NCBI GenBank assembly: GCA_017935745.1
Contig: JAGBGX010000012.1
Span: 62,001 to 126,000 of the forward strand
Source: Treponema sp.
GTDB taxonomy: Bacteria; Spirochaetota; Spirochaetia; Treponematales; Treponemataceae
Length of the DNA stretch: 64,000 nucleotides
Direction: 5' to 3'
Below are positions 8,468 to 17,011 of this stretch, in pieces; position 1 is the first letter of the stretch; each line of letters starts with the position of its first letter. Under the pieces are notes generated by a model, which ran no database searches, had not been told where the DNA came from, and worked only from the letters and a program-made list of their open reading frames with translations. Made by a program: the position numbers and the translations under genes.

Positions 8468-8704
8468 ATGGACGAATTATTTGTAAAAATCCAGAAGCTT
8501 ATTGCTGACAAGCTGGGAATTGACGAAGACAAAGTGACTTTGGAGGCTTCTTTCCGCGGCGATCTCGGTGCGGACAGCCTTGACACTTATGAGCTTGTGT
8601 ATGCCATTGAAGAAGAAATGGGCGTTTCAATCCCTGACGACAAGGCGAATGAATTTGAGACTGTCAAGGATGCATACGACTATATCAAGTCTCAGCAGCA
8701 GTAA
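8468..8704 (+). CDS. acpP: Acyl carrier protein
   Basis: Carries growing acyl chains on phosphopantetheine during fatty-acid synthesis. The 78-residue acidic protein contains LGADSLDTYEL; the Ser in GADSLD is the phosphopantetheine site at about residue 37. The Thr-Tyr after SLD replaces the usual TVELV. A hairpin with a T run follows before rnc. The gene lies between rpmF and rnc, as in many bacteria. Confidence 0.96.
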   Translation: MDELFVKIQKLIADKLGIDEDKVTLEASFRGDLGADSLDTYELVYAIEEEMGVSIPDDKANEFETVKDAYDYIKSQQQ

Positions 8705-8725
8705 CTGCTGATTCTCTGGTTTTGC

Positions 8726-8756
8726 AAGGCACAGTTTACAGCTGTGCTTTTTTTTA
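8726..8756 (+). terminator. Terminator/attenuator between acpP and rnc
   Basis: GCACAG (8729-8734) pairs with CTGTGC (8742-8747), extended by AAG/TTT pairs, with a TTTACAG loop and a run of nine T. The T run ends directly before the rnc ATG (8758), so rnc is either made by read-through or its translation is shaped by this structure. Confidence 0.75.
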
Positions 8757-8757
8757 T

Positions 8758-9591
8758 ATGAAGCATTTTTTTTATCCTGAGAAAAGCATTTCAAGGGAAC
8801 GGAGAAAGGAGCTGGAGGAATTCTGCCGCAGCCTGAATCTCCGCTTTAAAGACATTTCCCTTTTGGACTTGGCGTTTCATCACAAGTCATATTCCAATGA
8901 AAACAGCGTGTACAGAAAGTATAACAATGAGCGGCTTGAATTCCTAGGCGACAGCGTGCTGGGGCTTGCAACGGCCGCCTTTTTGTACAAGGATATGGCG
9001 CAGAACGGCGAGGGAGATCTTGCAAAGATAAAGGCAAGCGTAGTGAGCGAGCAGTCCCTTGCTCCGATTGCCATTGAAAAGATGCACATAGACAGGTACC
9101 TTGTTCTTGGCAGGGGAGAAGAGCTTTCAGGCGGAAGAGGAAAACGGGCGATTCTTGCTGATGCAGTGGAGGCTGTCATTGGCGCTTTGTACATTGACTC
9201 AGGATATGAGAGCGCGGAGCGGCTTGTGCTTGACATCATCATTCCTGAAATAAGAAAAGTGCAGAGCGACCACGGAGGCGGTGACTATAAGTCTCTGCTC
9301 CAGGAGTACTATCAGAAGCGGACAGGAAAATGCCCGTCGTATGTTCTGGTGGGAGAGACAGGCCCTGACCACGACAGGACATTTTCAGTGGCAGTTTCAC
9401 TGGGGGACGTCACATACGGCCCTGCCTCCGGAAAAAACAAGAAATCGGCGGAACAGGCCGCCGCCGCAGCAGCCTGCAAGGCACTGGCTATTGACTGGAA
9501 AAGCGCCAGCCCGTGCCCGCAGCCGGCGGATACGGCAGTCACTGCAGCGGCACAAAGTCCGAGGCAGGATGCTTGCACACCGGACAGATGA
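8758..9591 (+). CDS. rnc: Ribonuclease III
   Basis: Double-strand-specific endoribonuclease for rRNA and mRNA processing. The catalytic motif NERLEFLGDSVLGL is followed by ILADAVEAVIGALY with the metal-binding Asp/Glu. A C-terminal dsRNA-binding domain spans DYKSLLQEYYQKR to KKSAEQAAAAAACKAL. A low-complexity tail of about 30 residues follows. The start at 8758 fits homology but has no ribosome-binding site, and a hairpin T run abuts it; TTG at 8724 or later non-ATG starts are alternatives. The last 53 bases overlap the convergent gene. Confidence 0.93.
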   Translation: MKHFFYPEKSISRERRKELEEFCRSLNLRFKDISLLDLAFHHKSYSNENSVYRKYNNERLEFLGDSVLGLATAAFLYKDMAQNGEGDLAKIKASVVSEQSLAPIAIEKMHIDRYLVLGRGEELSGGRGKRAILADAVEAVIGALYIDSGYESAERLVLDIIIPEIRKVQSDHGGGDYKSLLQEYYQKRTGKCPSYVLVGETGPDHDRTFSVAVSLGDVTYGPASGKNKKSAEQAAAAAACKALAIDWKSASPCPQPADTAVTAAAQSPRQDACTPDR

Positions 9592-10147
9592 AGTCGTCCG
9601 GGAGAACATCCCCTTCATAAATATATCCGCAGACTGTGCAGATAAAGCCCTTTTTCTTTTCTGACGATGCCGGAGGCCGCTGCTTTATGTGCTTCTGGTA
9701 GTAGCTGTATGTTGCCGCAGGATCTTCGGACAGGACAGCACCATCGGTCACATCAGCTATAAAAAGCGTGTGTGTTCCAAGATCTGCTGTTGAAAAGACT
9801 TCTGCGCTCAGGAAGGCGTTTGTTTCTTCTGCGATGTAGATAAGCCCGTTCTCTGATCTGCGGAAGGAAATGGATTCTGCTTTGTCTGCGGTTTTTCCGC
9901 TCTGAAATCCCCAGTGACGGTATGTTTCAAATTTTGAATTCTCAGAAAGAACTGAGACGTTGAATTTCCCGGTTCGTTCAATCATGCCGTGGGTGTAGTT
10001 CTGCTTGTTCAGGGCTACAGCGATTCTGTTCGGCTCTGTTGTCACTTGAAACACCGTGTTGACAATGCAGCCGTTGTCTTTCTGGCCGTCCTTTGCGGTC
10101 AGTATGAACAGTCCGTATGTCAGGCTGTGCATAACTTTGTTATCCAT
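9539..10147 (-). CDS. Flavin reductase-rubredoxin fusion (high-molecular-weight rubredoxin type)
   Basis: A 202-residue two-domain protein. Residues 1-145 form an FMN-binding split-barrel flavin reductase domain (VMHSLTYGLFILTAKDG, LNKQNYTHGMI, GKFNVSVLSE). Residues 165-202 form a rubredoxin with FICTVCGYIYEG and FICPVCKHPASDF, Cys at 170, 173, 188 and 191. Such fusions pass electrons from NAD(P)H to flavodiiron proteins or rubredoxin-linked oxygen and peroxide reductases in anaerobes; that role is inferred. The start at 10147 has AAGGAGG; the frame is open further up to 10204. The end overlaps rnc by 53 bases. Confidence 0.9.
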   Translation of the reverse strand: MDNKVMHSLTYGLFILTAKDGQKDNGCIVNTVFQVTTEPNRIAVALNKQNYTHGMIERTGKFNVSVLSENSKFETYRHWGFQSGKTADKAESISFRRSENGLIYIAEETNAFLSAEVFSTADLGTHTLFIADVTDGAVLSEDPAATYSYYQKHIKQRPPASSEKKKGFICTVCGYIYEGDVLPDDFICPVCKHPASDFVPLQ

Positions 10148-10244
10148 AGGTTCCTCCTTGCAAAATGCCGGCAGCAGCTTCTTTAAAAAGGCTTTGCGCC
10201 GCATGAGAATGCCGGACTCATGCGGCGCATATTTTCTCTGCCGG

Positions 10245-11546
10245 CTATTTTTTCATCAGGTAATCAGCAAGCGCTTCGTATGCAGGAATGGAAAGCGGGT
10301 CTATGTACTTGTTTGATGCAAGCGGATTTGATGCAAACCTGACAATGACCATCTCGGCAGCCGGGTCAATGTAAATTGCCTGTCCGTGCACGCCGCGCGC
10401 CATAAATGCTCCGTGCGCATTGTTTGTAATCCACCACATAGTGTGATAGCTCCAGCCCTTCAGGTCGGGATATTCTTCTCCGCGCGAAAACAAGTCCGGG
10501 CTTCCTCCCTGGGAAATCTCCTTGACTGCCTCCTCAGGTATGATCTGCCTGCCGCCAAGTTTTCCGCCGTTGCGGAGCATTTCACCGAATGCCGCCATAT
10601 CGCGCAGATTCAGGCTCAGGCCGCCGCCTGCGAATGCGATTCCTGCCGGATCAACATTGTAGTATGCGTCATATGTTGCGCCGAGCGGCTTCCATATCAG
10701 CTCTGAGACAAGCTCTGCCAGTCCCTTTCCGCTTGCTCTGGAGATTATCCAGCCGAGGACTTCCGTATTTATTGTCTTGTAGCCGAATTCGTCTCCATGC
10801 TCTTGTCCGCTGATTTTCTTTACTGTGGCAAGATATTCATAGTAGTTTTTTGGCCCTGTGTATCCTGCCGGTCTGAACGGATTTCCCGCCGCGGCAAATG
10901 CCCAGACTTCGGCATTTGGATCGTTGTAGTCCTCGCTGTACTGGATTGCCGTTGTCATATTCATCACCTGCCGGACAGTGGCTCCGTCAAATCCTGAGCC
11001 CTTGAGCTCCGGCACATAGAATGTTACAGGCTTTGTGTCGTCAATCAGCCCCTGTGATTTGAGAATGGCGGCAACTGTTCCCGCAAAGGACTTGCTCACA
11101 GACATTGCGCCGTGCATGCCGTCAGCTGCAAGTCCGCCCATGTATTTTTCGTAGACAATCTTTCCCTTGTGGACAACGATAATTCCGTCGGTGTAGTTTT
11201 TTTCGAGGGACTGAGCCCATGTTACCGGCTCTGTTTCGTGCCAGGGAACGAACGTCACGCTGTCAATTCCTTTGTCCAGCTTTGTCTTGAACTGAAAGTG
11301 CTTTTCCTTTGAGGCCGGAACATTCCGCGTAGGGAAGAACTCGCGCATGTGGTTTACGCTGTAGCGCAGGCCTGGAAATGTAAAGAATGAGCCGTCAGCT
11401 GTGGAAAGAATTTTCCCTTTTTCAGGCGGAAATCCCTGCATCCAGCCCATTTTCACGGGATCTGATGCGCTTGCATCAAGAGCATTCTGAGCATACAGGA
11501 CTGAAGAAAAGCCTGCCAGTGCCAAAAATAAATATGTTCTCTTCAT
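10245..11546 (-). CDS. Exported serine hydrolase, beta-lactamase/NylB-like
   Basis: The 433-residue protein has a signal peptide (about 1-19, ending VLYAQ) and a class C beta-lactamase fold. The catalytic SxxK appears as SVSK (Ser149, Lys152). A later YKTINTEVLG segment provides the candidate Tyr, and GVHGQAIYIDP matches the third conserved block. The overall pattern resembles the 6-aminohexanoate-dimer hydrolase (NylB) and esterase branch more than true beta-lactamases. It is probably a periplasmic esterase or amidase of unknown substrate. A GGAGG ribosome-binding site is present. It is monocistronic. Confidence 0.85.
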   Translation of the reverse strand: MKRTYLFLALAGFSSVLYAQNALDASASDPVKMGWMQGFPPEKGKILSTADGSFFTFPGLRYSVNHMREFFPTRNVPASKEKHFQFKTKLDKGIDSVTFVPWHETEPVTWAQSLEKNYTDGIIVVHKGKIVYEKYMGGLAADGMHGAMSVSKSFAGTVAAILKSQGLIDDTKPVTFYVPELKGSGFDGATVRQVMNMTTAIQYSEDYNDPNAEVWAFAAAGNPFRPAGYTGPKNYYEYLATVKKISGQEHGDEFGYKTINTEVLGWIISRASGKGLAELVSELIWKPLGATYDAYYNVDPAGIAFAGGGLSLNLRDMAAFGEMLRNGGKLGGRQIIPEEAVKEISQGGSPDLFSRGEEYPDLKGWSYHTMWWITNNAHGAFMARGVHGQAIYIDPAAEMVIVRFASNPLASNKYIDPLSIPAYEALADYLMKK

Positions 11547-11668
11547 AAGAGCAGCCTCCTGAACATAAGGTAATCACGGAAGCTGAAAATGTCAACAAAA
11601 TGACCAGCTCCCGGCACAAGCGCCGGGGTGTGAATTCCTTTGCACAGATCAGTCCTGCATGGAAAAGA

Positions 11669-11727
11669 GGCTGTCCAAAAAGCACTGTTATGCTGAATTC
11701 AGGTATGTTGATTTTTTGGACAGCACC
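11669..11727. repeat. Inverted repeat resembling insertion-sequence ends
   Basis: GCTGTCCAAAAA (11670-11681) is repeated inverted as TTTTTGGACAGC (11713-11724), a perfect 12-base match with a 31-base loop. The ends, read outward, are GG-CTGTCCAAAAA and GGGTGCTGTCCAAAAA, which resemble terminal repeats of IS5/IS1182-type elements. No transposase lies between. It could be a vestigial or miniature element, or a stem-loop at the 3' end of frdA, whose stop codon is only ten bases away. Confidence 0.45.
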
Positions 11728-11733
11728 CTGTTT

Positions 11734-13371
11734 CTATTTTGTCGCGCCCGGAACCGCTTTCTCAAATTCCTTGTTTCCGTGCGTGTAGCGCGGCAGGACT
11801 TTCGGGGAGACGGTGTCCGTGCTGATTCCGGCTTTCTTGCGCTCGTCCTCGAAGCTTTTCACGTGGTCAAGACTGAGCTTTGAGGCGGGCTGAACGTCCT
11901 TGAACAGCTTTCCGGCCTCGATTCCGGCCTCGCGCCCGAACACAACGACATCAAGCAGGCTGTTTCCCATGAGACGGTTTGTTCCGTGCACGCCGCCGGA
12001 CGCTTCTCCTGCGACAAGCAGATTCCGGATGTTCGTATGGCAGGTCTTGTCAATCTCAATGCCGCCGTTCTGGTAATGAAGGGTCGGGTAGACAAGAATC
12101 GGCTCCTTTCTGATGTCGATGCCGTATTTGATGAACATCTTGTACATCGCGGGAATGGACTTGAGAATCGTTCCTTCTCCGTGAATCATCTCAATCATCG
12201 GCGTGTCAAGCCAGACCGCGTCCTGCACTTCATTGTGAACGCCGCGTCCTTCCTTCACCTCGCGGATGATTCCTGAGGCGTTCACATCGCGCGTCTCAAG
12301 CGGATGAATGTAGACTTCGCCGTCCTTGTTGATGAGCTTCGCGCCGAGGGAGCGCACTTTCTCCGTGACGAGCTTTCCGAGAATCTGCGTCGGATATGCC
12401 GCGCCTGTCGGGTGGTACTGGAGCGAATCCTGGTACAGAAGCTTTGCGCCCGCGCGGTAGGCGATGACAAGTCCGTCCGCCGTCGCGCCGTAGTGGTTCG
12501 ACGTGGGGAATCCCTGATAGTGCATGCGTCCGGCGCCACCAGTCGCTATGATAACGACTTTTGCCTTGGCGATGCGGATTTCGTTTGTTTCGACGTTCAT
12601 AAGGACTGCGCCGCAGGCGTTTCCCTTGTCGTCCTTGATGATTTCGATTGCGGCGGTGAAGTCCACCACGGTGATTTTGTCCGGGCGGTTCAGAACCTCG
12701 TCGCGGAGCGTGCGCATGATTTCCGCGCCGGAATAGTCCTTGCAGGCGTGCATACGCTTGCGGCTTGTTCCGCCACCGTGCGTGGTGACCATCGTTCCGT
12801 CGGCTTCCTTGTCGAATTCAACGCCGAGTCCGTTCAGCCACTTGATGACTGACGGAGCCTTGTTCACCAGCGTGTAGACAAGCTCCGGCTTTCCGTCGAA
12901 GTGTCCGCCGCCGAACGCGTCAAGATAATGCTGCGCCGGAGAGTCGTTCGGCTTGTCCGCCGCCTGGATTCCGCCTTCCGCCATCATCGTGTTCGCATCT
13001 CCGACGCGAAGCTTTGTCACCAGAAGGACGTTCGCGCCGGCTTCGCTTGCCATGATTGCCGCGGACGTTCCGGCTCCGCCTCCGCCGATGACAAGGACAT
13101 CAGTCTCATAGTCGATATGGCTCAGGTCGATATGCTCAGGCTCGATTCTCGGCTTTGCCTCAAGCATCTCGGCAAGCTCAAGCGGGGCTTTCTCGCCCTT
13201 GTTCGGACCGATCTTCAGCTCCGTGAACTGGGAAGCGATTCTGTCCGGATGGAATTTTTTAAGCAGGTCGTCCTTTTCGTCTGCGGTAAGGCGCGCATGC
13301 TCGAATTTAAGGTTTTCATCGCGTTTTTCTGCAACAATTTTTGCTGCATCGTCAAGATAGTTTCCGTACAT
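11734..13371 (-). CDS. Fumarate reductase flavoprotein subunit (soluble, TfrA-like)
   Basis: Reduces fumarate to succinate at an FAD site. The 545-residue protein has about 85 extra N-terminal residues, then the FAD-binding TDVLVIGGGGAGTSAA, NTMMAEGGIQAA, THGGGTSRKRMH, SLQYHPTGAAYP and LETRDVNASGI, the last carrying the proposed proton-shuttle Arg. The His that binds FAD covalently in membrane FrdA/SdhA is absent from the DANTMMAEGG segment, as in thiol:fumarate reductase and aspartate oxidase. No membrane-anchor subunits lie nearby. It follows the iron-sulfur subunit after 17 bases at the end of the Hdr-Flx operon. L-aspartate oxidase is a less likely alternative, given the partner subunit. 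Confidence 0.85.
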   Translation of the reverse strand: MYGNYLDDAAKIVAEKRDENLKFEHARLTADEKDDLLKKFHPDRIASQFTELKIGPNKGEKAPLELAEMLEAKPRIEPEHIDLSHIDYETDVLVIGGGGAGTSAAIMASEAGANVLLVTKLRVGDANTMMAEGGIQAADKPNDSPAQHYLDAFGGGHFDGKPELVYTLVNKAPSVIKWLNGLGVEFDKEADGTMVTTHGGGTSRKRMHACKDYSGAEIMRTLRDEVLNRPDKITVVDFTAAIEIIKDDKGNACGAVLMNVETNEIRIAKAKVVIIATGGAGRMHYQGFPTSNHYGATADGLVIAYRAGAKLLYQDSLQYHPTGAAYPTQILGKLVTEKVRSLGAKLINKDGEVYIHPLETRDVNASGIIREVKEGRGVHNEVQDAVWLDTPMIEMIHGEGTILKSIPAMYKMFIKYGIDIRKEPILVYPTLHYQNGGIEIDKTCHTNIRNLLVAGEASGGVHGTNRLMGNSLLDVVVFGREAGIEAGKLFKDVQPASKLSLDHVKSFEDERKKAGISTDTVSPKVLPRYTHGNKEFEKAVPGATK

Positions 13372-13388
13372 CGTGCTTCTCCTATTCC

Positions 13389-14069
13389 TTATTTCTCAAT
13401 ATCCCGGTTATTGTAAAGCTCTTTGATTTCGGCAAGCGGCTTCTGCATCAGCTTCTGAATCAGCTCCTCCCATTTGCCCGCCTCGATTTCGGCGACACGG
13501 TCAATGAGGTGCTGTGTCTGCGGCTGGATATACTTTCCGTTCAGGCGGCGGGCAAGCTCCGCGACCTGCGGATGGCTGATTCCCGCCGGACACCGTGAGG
13601 AGCAGCAGCCGCACATAACGCAGTCGAACGAAAGGTCGGCGCACTTTGCGAAGTCTCCGCGCTGTGCGTATGCGATGTACTGCATGACGTTCAGATCCTG
13701 CGGACAGGCGCGTGTGCAGGCGTTGCAGCCGACGCATGAGTAGATTTCGGGGTAGAGCTGCATCATCACCGCCTGCTCAGGCTTCATCGCCTCAAGATTG
13801 TAGACCTGCTTTACCAGCGGAAAGAACGGAAGCGTCGCGATGTACATATCGTTCTCGACTTTCTTGGAGCAGGCAAGGCATGTCTGGAGCTGGTTCTCTC
13901 CCTTGATGCGGTAGATTGTGGCGCATGCGCCGCAGAATCCGTTGCGGCAGCCGCAGCCGCGCTTGAGCTGGTAGCCGGCATATTCCATAGCGTTCATAAT
14001 CGTAAGCTCTGCCGGAACCTCGTATTTCTTTCCGAACAGGTATATAGTAGCCATTTCTTTTTCTGACAT
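13389..14069 (-). CDS. Fumarate reductase iron-sulfur subunit (TfrB N-terminal-like)
   Basis: The 226-residue protein carries a plant-type 2Fe-2S site (Cys41, 46, 49, 64) and two clusters of the CxxCxxCxxxC type, Cys112-122 and Cys150-160. Classical FrdB has one 4Fe-4S and one 3Fe-4S centre, so a second full 4Fe-4S site is notable. Methanogen TfrB continues into a CCG-domain heterodisulfide-reductase-like half; that half is missing here, while a separate HdrB is encoded upstream. The start at 14069 is chosen for GGGAGA; the frame is open to 14105. An 80-base gap after flxA contains GC-rich stems. Confidence 0.85.
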   Translation of the reverse strand: MSEKEMATIYLFGKKYEVPAELTIMNAMEYAGYQLKRGCGCRNGFCGACATIYRIKGENQLQTCLACSKKVENDMYIATLPFFPLVKQVYNLEAMKPEQAVMMQLYPEIYSCVGCNACTRACPQDLNVMQYIAYAQRGDFAKCADLSFDCVMCGCCSSRCPAGISHPQVAELARRLNGKYIQPQTQHLIDRVAEIEAGKWEELIQKLMQKPLAEIKELYNNRDIEK

Positions 14070-14148
14070 ATATGTCTCCCGTAAAATAATGTGGGCGGAC
14101 TTCAAAAAAATCCGCAGGACAACATTCAGGCGGACTGGCCGCCGTTTT

Positions 14149-14979
14149 CTAGTACTCCGGCGGAAGCTCCCCGAGCTGGTCGAAGCTGAACACCGGGCCG
14201 TCCTTGCAGACGAATTTGTCGCCGATATTGCATCTTCCGCACTTTCCGATTCCGCACTTCATCCGCATTTCCATCGTGGTGAAGACCTGCGAGTCCTTGA
14301 AGCCGAGCTTTTTCAGCGCGTCAAGCGAAAGGTGAATCAGAATCGGCGGTCCGCACATGATGACTGTCATGCCCGGGTCCGGGTTGCACTCCGTCACATA
14401 CGGCGGAACAAACCCGACGTGTCCGTCCCATCCTTCCTCGGGGCGGTCGATTGTCAGGTTTATCGAGCAGTTCGGCTGCTTCATCCACACGTTCTGCATC
14501 TCATCCAAGCGCACTAAATCCGCCTTTGAGCGGCTTCCGTAAATCACCTGGATGCGTCCGTAGTTGGCGCGGTTGTCCATCATGTAGTTCACGACGGAAT
14601 GAACCGGAGCAATTCCGATTCCTCCGGCGATGACGAGAATGTCCTTGCCCTTGAGCGCGCCCTCAACCGGGAATCCGTTTCCGATCGGACCGCGCACGCA
14701 GATTTCCTGTCCGACTTCCGCGCTGTGAAGCCATTCGGTGACGCAGCCGCACTTTTTTATGCTGAATTCCATGTAGTCTTCCAAAGTCGGGGAGGAGGTG
14801 ATGGAAATCATCGACTCGCCCACGCCCGGAACAATGAGCATCGCGCACTGGCCGGGAATATGGTTGAACAGCTTCTTTCCGTCGCGTCCGACTACGCGGA
14901 ACGTCTTTACGTCCGGCGTTTCCTGCGTGATGCCGATGATTTTTCCGACATACGGAATAAATGATTCGTTCTGCTCCAT
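14149..14979 (-). CDS. flxA: FlxA-like NAD(P)H:acceptor oxidoreductase subunit (FAD, NAD and 2Fe-2S)
   Basis: Ferredoxin-NADP reductase family protein of 276 residues: FAD domain (about 1-105, with RGPIGNGFPVEG), NAD-binding domain (LVIAGGIGIAP at about 116-125; VIMCGPP), and a C-terminal Cys-rich segment KCGIGKCGRCNIGDKFVC that binds 2Fe-2S, as in the hydrogenase gamma and PyrK group. In Flx-Hdr complexes this subunit is the NADH entry point. The ATG shares one base with the flxB stop. The symbol follows the flxABCD-hdrABC arrangement and is inferred from context. Confidence 0.85.
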   Translation of the reverse strand: MEQNESFIPYVGKIIGITQETPDVKTFRVVGRDGKKLFNHIPGQCAMLIVPGVGESMISITSSPTLEDYMEFSIKKCGCVTEWLHSAEVGQEICVRGPIGNGFPVEGALKGKDILVIAGGIGIAPVHSVVNYMMDNRANYGRIQVIYGSRSKADLVRLDEMQNVWMKQPNCSINLTIDRPEEGWDGHVGFVPPYVTECNPDPGMTVIMCGPPILIHLSLDALKKLGFKDSQVFTTMEMRMKCGIGKCGRCNIGDKFVCKDGPVFSFDQLGELPPEY

Positions 14980-16022
14980 TATTGTTCCTCCGTTGTGCCA
15001 GATTCTTCGCTGAAAGCCTTGATGACTTTGACAATGTTCATGTTGACCGGGCAGCTTTCAAGGCAGCGTCCGCAGCCGACGCAGCTGAACGTTCCGCCGT
15101 GCGCCATCGGATAGTAGACAAGCTTGTGCATGAACCGCTGGCGGCTCCGCTCCTTCTGCGTGTGGCGCGGATTTTCTGCCGCCATCTGCGTGAAGTCGGA
15201 GTACATGCACGAATCCCAGCAGCGCACCTGCCTGATTCCGCTGCCGGTGTCGAAGTCGCGTACGTCGAAGCACATGCAGGTCGGGCAGACGTATGTGCAC
15301 GTTCCGCAGCCGAGGCATGCCTCCGAGACTGAATCCCAGATTTTGGAATTGAACAGCTTGAGCATGTCTTTGCCTGCGAATTTCGACAGGTCAAGGTGCG
15401 CGAACGGAAGCTTGCCGAGCTTGGCGGCGATTTCCTTTTTCGCGCTCTCGACAGCCTTGCCGTCGCTCTCCGAAAGAAGGCTTTTCACCGAGTCAAGCAG
15501 TTTTTTTCCTTTGTCGGTGTTCGCCTCAAAATGGAACGCGCCGTCCGCCTTCCACGCGCTGATGTCGCCCGCAGGATTCGCCGCGTCGATGCCGTACACC
15601 GGGCAGAAGCATGTCTTGTCAGGCTCGGAGCAGGCGAGGGTGATTACCGTTCCGTGGTCGCGGCGGTTTTTGTAGTAGGAATCGACGGGAGTCATGTTCA
15701 GATATACATCGTCGATGATTGAAAAACTTTTCGCATCGCACGCGCGCACTCCGAACAGAACAAAGTCCTCGACGTCTTTCCGCGGGTCTTCCACCGTAAT
15801 CTGCTTTCCGTCGATTTTATAGCTTACCAGATGCTCTGTCTTCGGAAAGAAGAAGTCCTTTGCGCTTCTGACTGTCTTGAGTGCGTCCGAAAGCCGCGCG
15901 CCTTTTTGCCACAGGCTGAAATTCGCCTTTCCCGAGGAATTGTCAACGGGAATATACAGCTTTTCCTGTGCGGCGATTGCCTCGAAAAGCCCGTCTATTT
16001 TTTCAACTGGAAGTGAAAGCAT
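14979..16022 (-). CDS. flxB: FlxB-like 4Fe-4S dicluster protein
   Basis: The 347-residue protein has an N-terminal domain of the sulfhydrogenase-beta/anaerobic-sulfite-reductase-A type, with DFVLFGVRACDAKS, and two C-terminal clusters, CLGCGTCTYVCPTC and CVGCGRCLESCPVN. It would relay electrons between the FAD subunit FlxA and the next iron-sulfur proteins. It shares one overlapping base with the genes on each side, which implies strict co-translation. It is paralogous in layout to the upstream flxC product. Confidence 0.82.
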   Translation of the reverse strand: MLSLPVEKIDGLFEAIAAQEKLYIPVDNSSGKANFSLWQKGARLSDALKTVRSAKDFFFPKTEHLVSYKIDGKQITVEDPRKDVEDFVLFGVRACDAKSFSIIDDVYLNMTPVDSYYKNRRDHGTVITLACSEPDKTCFCPVYGIDAANPAGDISAWKADGAFHFEANTDKGKKLLDSVKSLLSESDGKAVESAKKEIAAKLGKLPFAHLDLSKFAGKDMLKLFNSKIWDSVSEACLGCGTCTYVCPTCMCFDVRDFDTGSGIRQVRCWDSCMYSDFTQMAAENPRHTQKERSRQRFMHKLVYYPMAHGGTFSCVGCGRCLESCPVNMNIVKVIKAFSEESGTTEEQ

Positions 16023-17011
16023 CAGTTTGTACCTCCTTCCTCATCATTCGAGCGGTCATACACAATGCCCGGCTCCGCGTCGTTCTCGGTGAACGTGAGC
16101 ATCGGCGGCTTTGTCTCCATGTCGCTTCCTGCGATGTACGGACCGTAGAGCTCGTCAATGTCCTTTGCAAATTTCCTGTTGATAAGGTGAAGCGGAATAT
16201 GCTCAGGGCAGACACGCGAGCATTCGCCGCAGTCAGTGCAGCGTCCGGCAACGTGCCATGCGCGGATAATATGGTAGAGCGACTCCTCGAAGCTTGTCTG
16301 CGCGACTTTCTGCGAGGTGTAGAGCTTGTTGTTGTCGAACACGCATTTTTCGCAGGTGCAGGCGGGGCAGATGTCGCGGCAGGCGTTGCACCTGATGCAG
16401 CGGCTGAACTCGTTCTGCCAGAACGCGTGGCGTTCGTCCGCGCTCATAGCCTCAAGCTTGGAAACCTCGTCAAACCGCTTTGAGTCCAGAAGCTCTCCGT
16501 CCTCGCCGATAAGCTCGTCATAGGTGATGTGCTTCTTGCTCTTGCAGTTCGCGCACCGCTCGGCGAGCTCTCCCGTCTCGGGGTTCTTCATGCCGTCGCA
16601 CGGAATTCCGATTGCGTACACATCGTCGCGCGTCACGCGGTTCTCCTTGAGAAGCTCGGTGAAGCTGTATGTGTCGCACGGCTTGAGGAACACAAGCACT
16701 TTCTCCTGCGGAATCGGAGTCTCCGCGGCGTTCGGGTCGCGCTGCTTTGCCATCGTGTTGTTCATGCGCGCCGTGCTTTTTTTTGTCTCGATTTCCCGCG
16801 TGATTTTTACGAGGTACTTTGAGAGGTTTGCGCCGCAGTTCTCGTCATAGACGAAATTCCTGTCAAGGTCTTCCGCCGCGGTGAATGTTCCCGGCGTCAC
16901 ATCGTAGTCAAACAGTCCTTTCCGCCAGCCTACGACGCGCTGCACGGTTCCTGCGGAAAGAAGCTCCTTCGCGCGCTCCAAAAGTGTATTCGTCAGTTTG
17001 TTGTCTTGCAT
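16022..17011 (-). CDS. flxC: FlxC-like 4Fe-4S dicluster protein
   Basis: A 329-residue cytoplasmic electron carrier with an N-terminal domain similar to FlxB (VLVFLKPCDTYSF, AIGIPCDGM) and two ferredoxin-type motifs, CIRCNACRDICPAC and CTDCGECSRVCPEH. The frame is open upstream to 17236, but that part overlaps flxD and looks like shadow coding; the chosen ATG at 17011 has GGAGG and matches the expected length. The start overlaps the end of flxD by 19 bases. Confidence 0.82.
   Translation of the reverse strand: MQDNKLTNTLLERAKELLSAGTVQRVVGWRKGLFDYDVTPGTFTAAEDLDRNFVYDENCGANLSKYLVKITREIETKKSTARMNNTMAKQRDPNAAETPIPQEKVLVFLKPCDTYSFTELLKENRVTRDDVYAIGIPCDGMKNPETGELAERCANCKSKKHITYDELIGEDGELLDSKRFDEVSKLEAMSADERHAFWQNEFSRCIRCNACRDICPACTCEKCVFDNNKLYTSQKVAQTSFEESLYHIIRAWHVAGRCTDCGECSRVCPEHIPLHLINRKFAKDIDELYGPYIAGSDMETKPPMLTFTENDAEPGIVYDRSNDEEGGTN

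Noticed and set aside
10245..11546. True beta-lactamase conferring resistance
   Set aside because: Beyond the SxxK motif the conserved blocks fit the NylB/esterase branch better, so antibiotic hydrolysis is not supported.
12304..12852. Long open frames opposite the frdA, hdrA and flx genes
   Set aside because: These are by-products of the CG-rich codon use of the coding strand; none has a sensible product or ribosome-binding site.
11734..14069. Succinate dehydrogenase/quinol fumarate reductase of the membrane type
   Set aside because: No SdhC/D-like membrane anchor is encoded nearby, the FAD-linking His is missing, and FrdB has two full 4Fe-4S motifs.
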